A stretch of 64,000 nucleotides of DNA, taken from NCBI RefSeq assembly GCF_000283155.1, contig NW_004454193.1, positions 9,425,693-9,489,692 on the forward strand, given 5' to 3'. Source of the stretch: Ceratotherium simum simum (taxonomy: Eukaryota; Chordata; Mammalia; Perissodactyla; Rhinocerotidae). Position numbers and translations under genes: made by a program. The notes beneath the pieces are model-generated. The model searched no databases. It saw only the letters and a list, made by a program, of their open reading frames with translations, and was not told the origin of the DNA. Of the stretch, positions 61,835 to 64,000 are shown one piece after another. Each line of letters begins with the position of its first letter. Positions within the stretch are counted from its first letter, which is position 1.

Positions 61835-62035
61835 ACTTTTCTCTGTGCTATGGAAGCGATCCCTGACCTGGTTCTCACGAATCTCTTACATCTCTTGCCC
61901 CAGCACCTCCTCCTGCTCCAGGTATCTGTTGACTGAGCTTAGACCATCCCTGAACTGCTCGACTTTCCTTAGTAGTAGTTTTTTCCGTTCTGTGTTTAAA
62001 CTGTTTTTCTTGGCTCCAGTTTTTCTATGAATCTG
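61835..62035 (-). pseudogene. Possible coiled-coil gene fragment (retrocopy)
   Basis: On minus a frame with heptad-like spacing reads KKNSLNTERKKLLLRKVEQF, RDGLSSVNRYLEQEEVLGQE, M, stop, then EIRENQVRDRFHST. One in-frame TAA breaks it. Composition is Lys/Glu/Gln/Leu-rich, as in a coiled coil. I do not recognise the parent gene. Confidence 0.4.
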
Positions 62036-62306
62036 ATCCTATCTGCTTTCTATCTGACAGGAATTCCTGTGTACTTCTCGTCTTGGGTGGCACTCTTCGT
62101 TGTTTTCCTGTGTTTTTATGAGTTTCATGTATACATATGAAATACCCACAAAGAGACAGAATGGGTAGTTTCAGGAGATTTGAGGCAGGAAGTGGGAAGG
62201 TGAGTGTGTGTGGTTGTGTTCTGTCAGACATCTTGAGCCAATCTTTGATCTTGGGAAACTATTATAGGGTAACAATGTGTAAGTGTCAGAGGATGAAGAT
62301 GGAAAC

Positions 62307-62695
62307 CAGGTTATTATGGACTGGATTGTGTCCCCCCCAAATTCATATGTTGAAACCCTAACCCCCAATGTGACTGTATCTGGAAATAGGGCCTTTCAAA
62401 ATGTAATTAAGGTTAAAAGAGTTCATAAGGGTGGGCCCTAATCCAATACAACTGGTGTCCTTGCACAAAGAGAGAGAAACACCAGGGATGTGCATGCACA
62501 GAGGGACGGCCATGTGAGGACACAGCAAGAAGGTGGCCATCTGGAAGCCAAAGAGAGAGACTTCAGGAGAAACCAACCCTGCCAACACCTTAATCCTAGC
62601 CTTTCAGCCTCCAGAACTGTGAGAAAATTTCTGTTGTTCAAGGCACCCGGTCTGTGGCATTTTGTTATGGTGGCCCCAGAAAACTAATACAGAAA
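62307..62695 (+). mobile_element. MLT1A-type LTR (ERVL-MaLR)
   Basis: TTATTATGGACTGGATTGTG, CCCTAATCCAATACAACTGG, GGCCATGTGAGGACACAGCA and GGCATTTTGTTATGGTGGCC, the usual MLT1A order over full length. Ends ...AACTAATACAG. Confidence 0.85.
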
Positions 62696-62699
62696 ACTT

Positions 62700-62990
62700 G
62701 GGAGACACGTATGACTTACCAAGGAGTTCGGAATTTATTCTGTAACTAATGGGGAGCCATTTGGGTTGTAAGCAGGGGAGTAACAGGATCAGATCTTTTG
62801 GGAGGATCACTACGAGAGAAGCACAAAGGAAATTCGGAGCAAGGAGAGAGTAGAGGCAGAGAAAACCAGTCAGAAGGCATTTTAAGAGCATGGAGAGAAA
62901 TGATGAGGGTTTGAACAAAGATAATTGGACAGATAAAAGAATGATTAGAAGGTAGAATCAGCAGAATTTATTGACCAGTTGGATATGGGG
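62700..62990 (-). mobile_element. L2-like LINE fragment
   Basis: GGGGAGCCATTTGGGTTGTA, AAGCAGGGGAGTAACAGGAT and CAGATCTTTTGGGAGGATCA are internal L2 phrases. Confidence 0.55.
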
Positions 62991-64000
62991 AGGTGAGAGA
63001 GGAAGCAATACTGAAGTCTTCCCAGGTTCCTGCATTGGGTAGTGGTTGTAGTGGACATTTATTTGTTTTCTACCCAGCTTCCCACTTCCTAAAAGCATCT
63101 AGATGGTTGCTCAAGAATTGACCCCTCATCTTCCCTGTTGTGCAGCTCATGCACTTTGGGGAAGCTGACCCCTACCCCAGCTTAAAAGGTAGGTCTTGAC
63201 TAACTTACACTAATTAGCACATTCCATTGCTCTGGCTATAGTTTTTGGTTCACGAGTGAGTATGTGATCTAAACCCGCCAACGAGGGTGAATGCCAGAAC
63301 TCTAGATTGGAATGCTGGGCCTGAATGCTCTCCCGCACTGGACAAGACCAAGGAAGCTCGTCGACTTGACTTAATTGGCAAACATCTTGTGATCCCAGGG
63401 GAAGGAACCATAGACTGGTGCTGACCGTGTGCAGAGCAAAGCAAAGATAGATCCCCAGTTACATCCTTGGGCTGCTGGGTCAACTGACCATGAAGTCCTG
63501 AACTCTCCAGCTATGGAGTCTAGAAATCCTCTTGTCACTTAAGCGGTTTGAATTGGATTTTCCTGTTACTTGCCATATAAAGATACAGGTAATCAGGTGG
63601 ATGGTGAGCCATTAGCCTGCATATGCAAGGCAAAAGGAGGGGCTAGTTTGAAATGTTTCATCCCGAACTGTCACAGTGCCACATCTTTACTTGAAGTTGA
63701 TCCTTGGGTCTGGAATGATGCCTCCTCACCTTTGCGGGCCTGCTGAAAAAGTCCACCTCACACTCAAAGGGCCCATTCTGATGCCTTGTCCTCTGTAAAG
63801 CCTTTGCAAACACCTCTTCCATCCAGGTCAGAATTCACCACTCCTTCTGAGTTTCCCTCACATTTTGGACTTGGCTTTATCGTATCTCATGTTACTCTTT
63901 CCTCCACTGGGCGCCAACCACCTGAACAGTCCAGACAAGTCATCTTCTTCGAGTCCGTGTCTGCAGCCCCAGGGCATCTAATAGGCATCTGAACATCTTG
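62991..64000. other. No recognised gene
   Basis: Mixed sequence with an L2-like block near 63720-63880 (CAAAGGGCCCATTCTG, TCTGTAAAGCCTTTGCAAAC). Open frames at 63250-63483 and 63786-63992 lack known domains. Human gene order would place DPEP2 further to the right, and I see none of its exons. Confidence 0.4.

Overview
The window is mammalian nuclear DNA, not microbial. It is dominated by interspersed repeats and carries at least 17 copies of a tRNA-derived SINE (5' GGCCGGCCCCGTGGC... head, A-box/B-box-like core, A-rich tail). I know this SINE as the equine repetitive element (ERE) family of odd-toed ungulates, so a horse- or rhinoceros-type genome is most likely. L2, MIR, MER5A, MER20, MLT1 and L1 fragments fill most of the rest. 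Two runs of exactly 100 N mark scaffold gaps.

Layout. 1-9.0 kb: repeat-rich DNA ending in a GC-rich promoter. In human 16q22.1 the start of DDX28 is head-to-head with DUS2, so this stretch is probably DUS2 intron 1 on the minus strand; that is synteny from memory, and no DUS2 coding exon is visible here. 9.06-10.67 kb: the intact single-exon gene DDX28 (plus), a mitochondrial DEAD-box helicase, with a CRE 33 bp upstream and poly(A) signals downstream. 13.99-15.54 kb: a two-exon gene (plus) that I assign to DPEP2NB, with a tandem CAGCAGCAG acceptor and an RFX X-box-like site upstream. 19.6-36.0 kb: a partial, intron-containing copy of DUS2 on the minus strand. Eight different internal exons are recognisable, and the last of them is present twice because of a ~1.7 kb tandem duplication. 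Two adjacent splice donors are destroyed, the distal copy of the duplicated exon has two CGA-to-TGA stops, and I find neither the first coding exons nor the C-terminal exons. This is most simply a non-processed pseudogene made by a segmental duplication, lying on the far side of DDX28/DPEP2NB from where the real DUS2 should be. 36-64 kb: no convincing gene; L1 3' ends, EREs, MER5A, an MLT1 LTR, an ERV-type LTR, a U6 snRNA pseudogene, large microsatellites, and two unexplained open-frame fragments.

How it fits together: DDX28 and (off-window) DUS2 both act on RNA, DDX28 in mitoribosome large-subunit assembly and DUS2 as the dihydrouridine synthase for tRNA position 20. They probably share the CpG-rich promoter near 9 kb. 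The points most worth a second look are the DUS2 duplicate with its internal exon duplication and the short DPEP2NB gene. All family names rest on reading the sequence and on memory of the families; no alignment was run.
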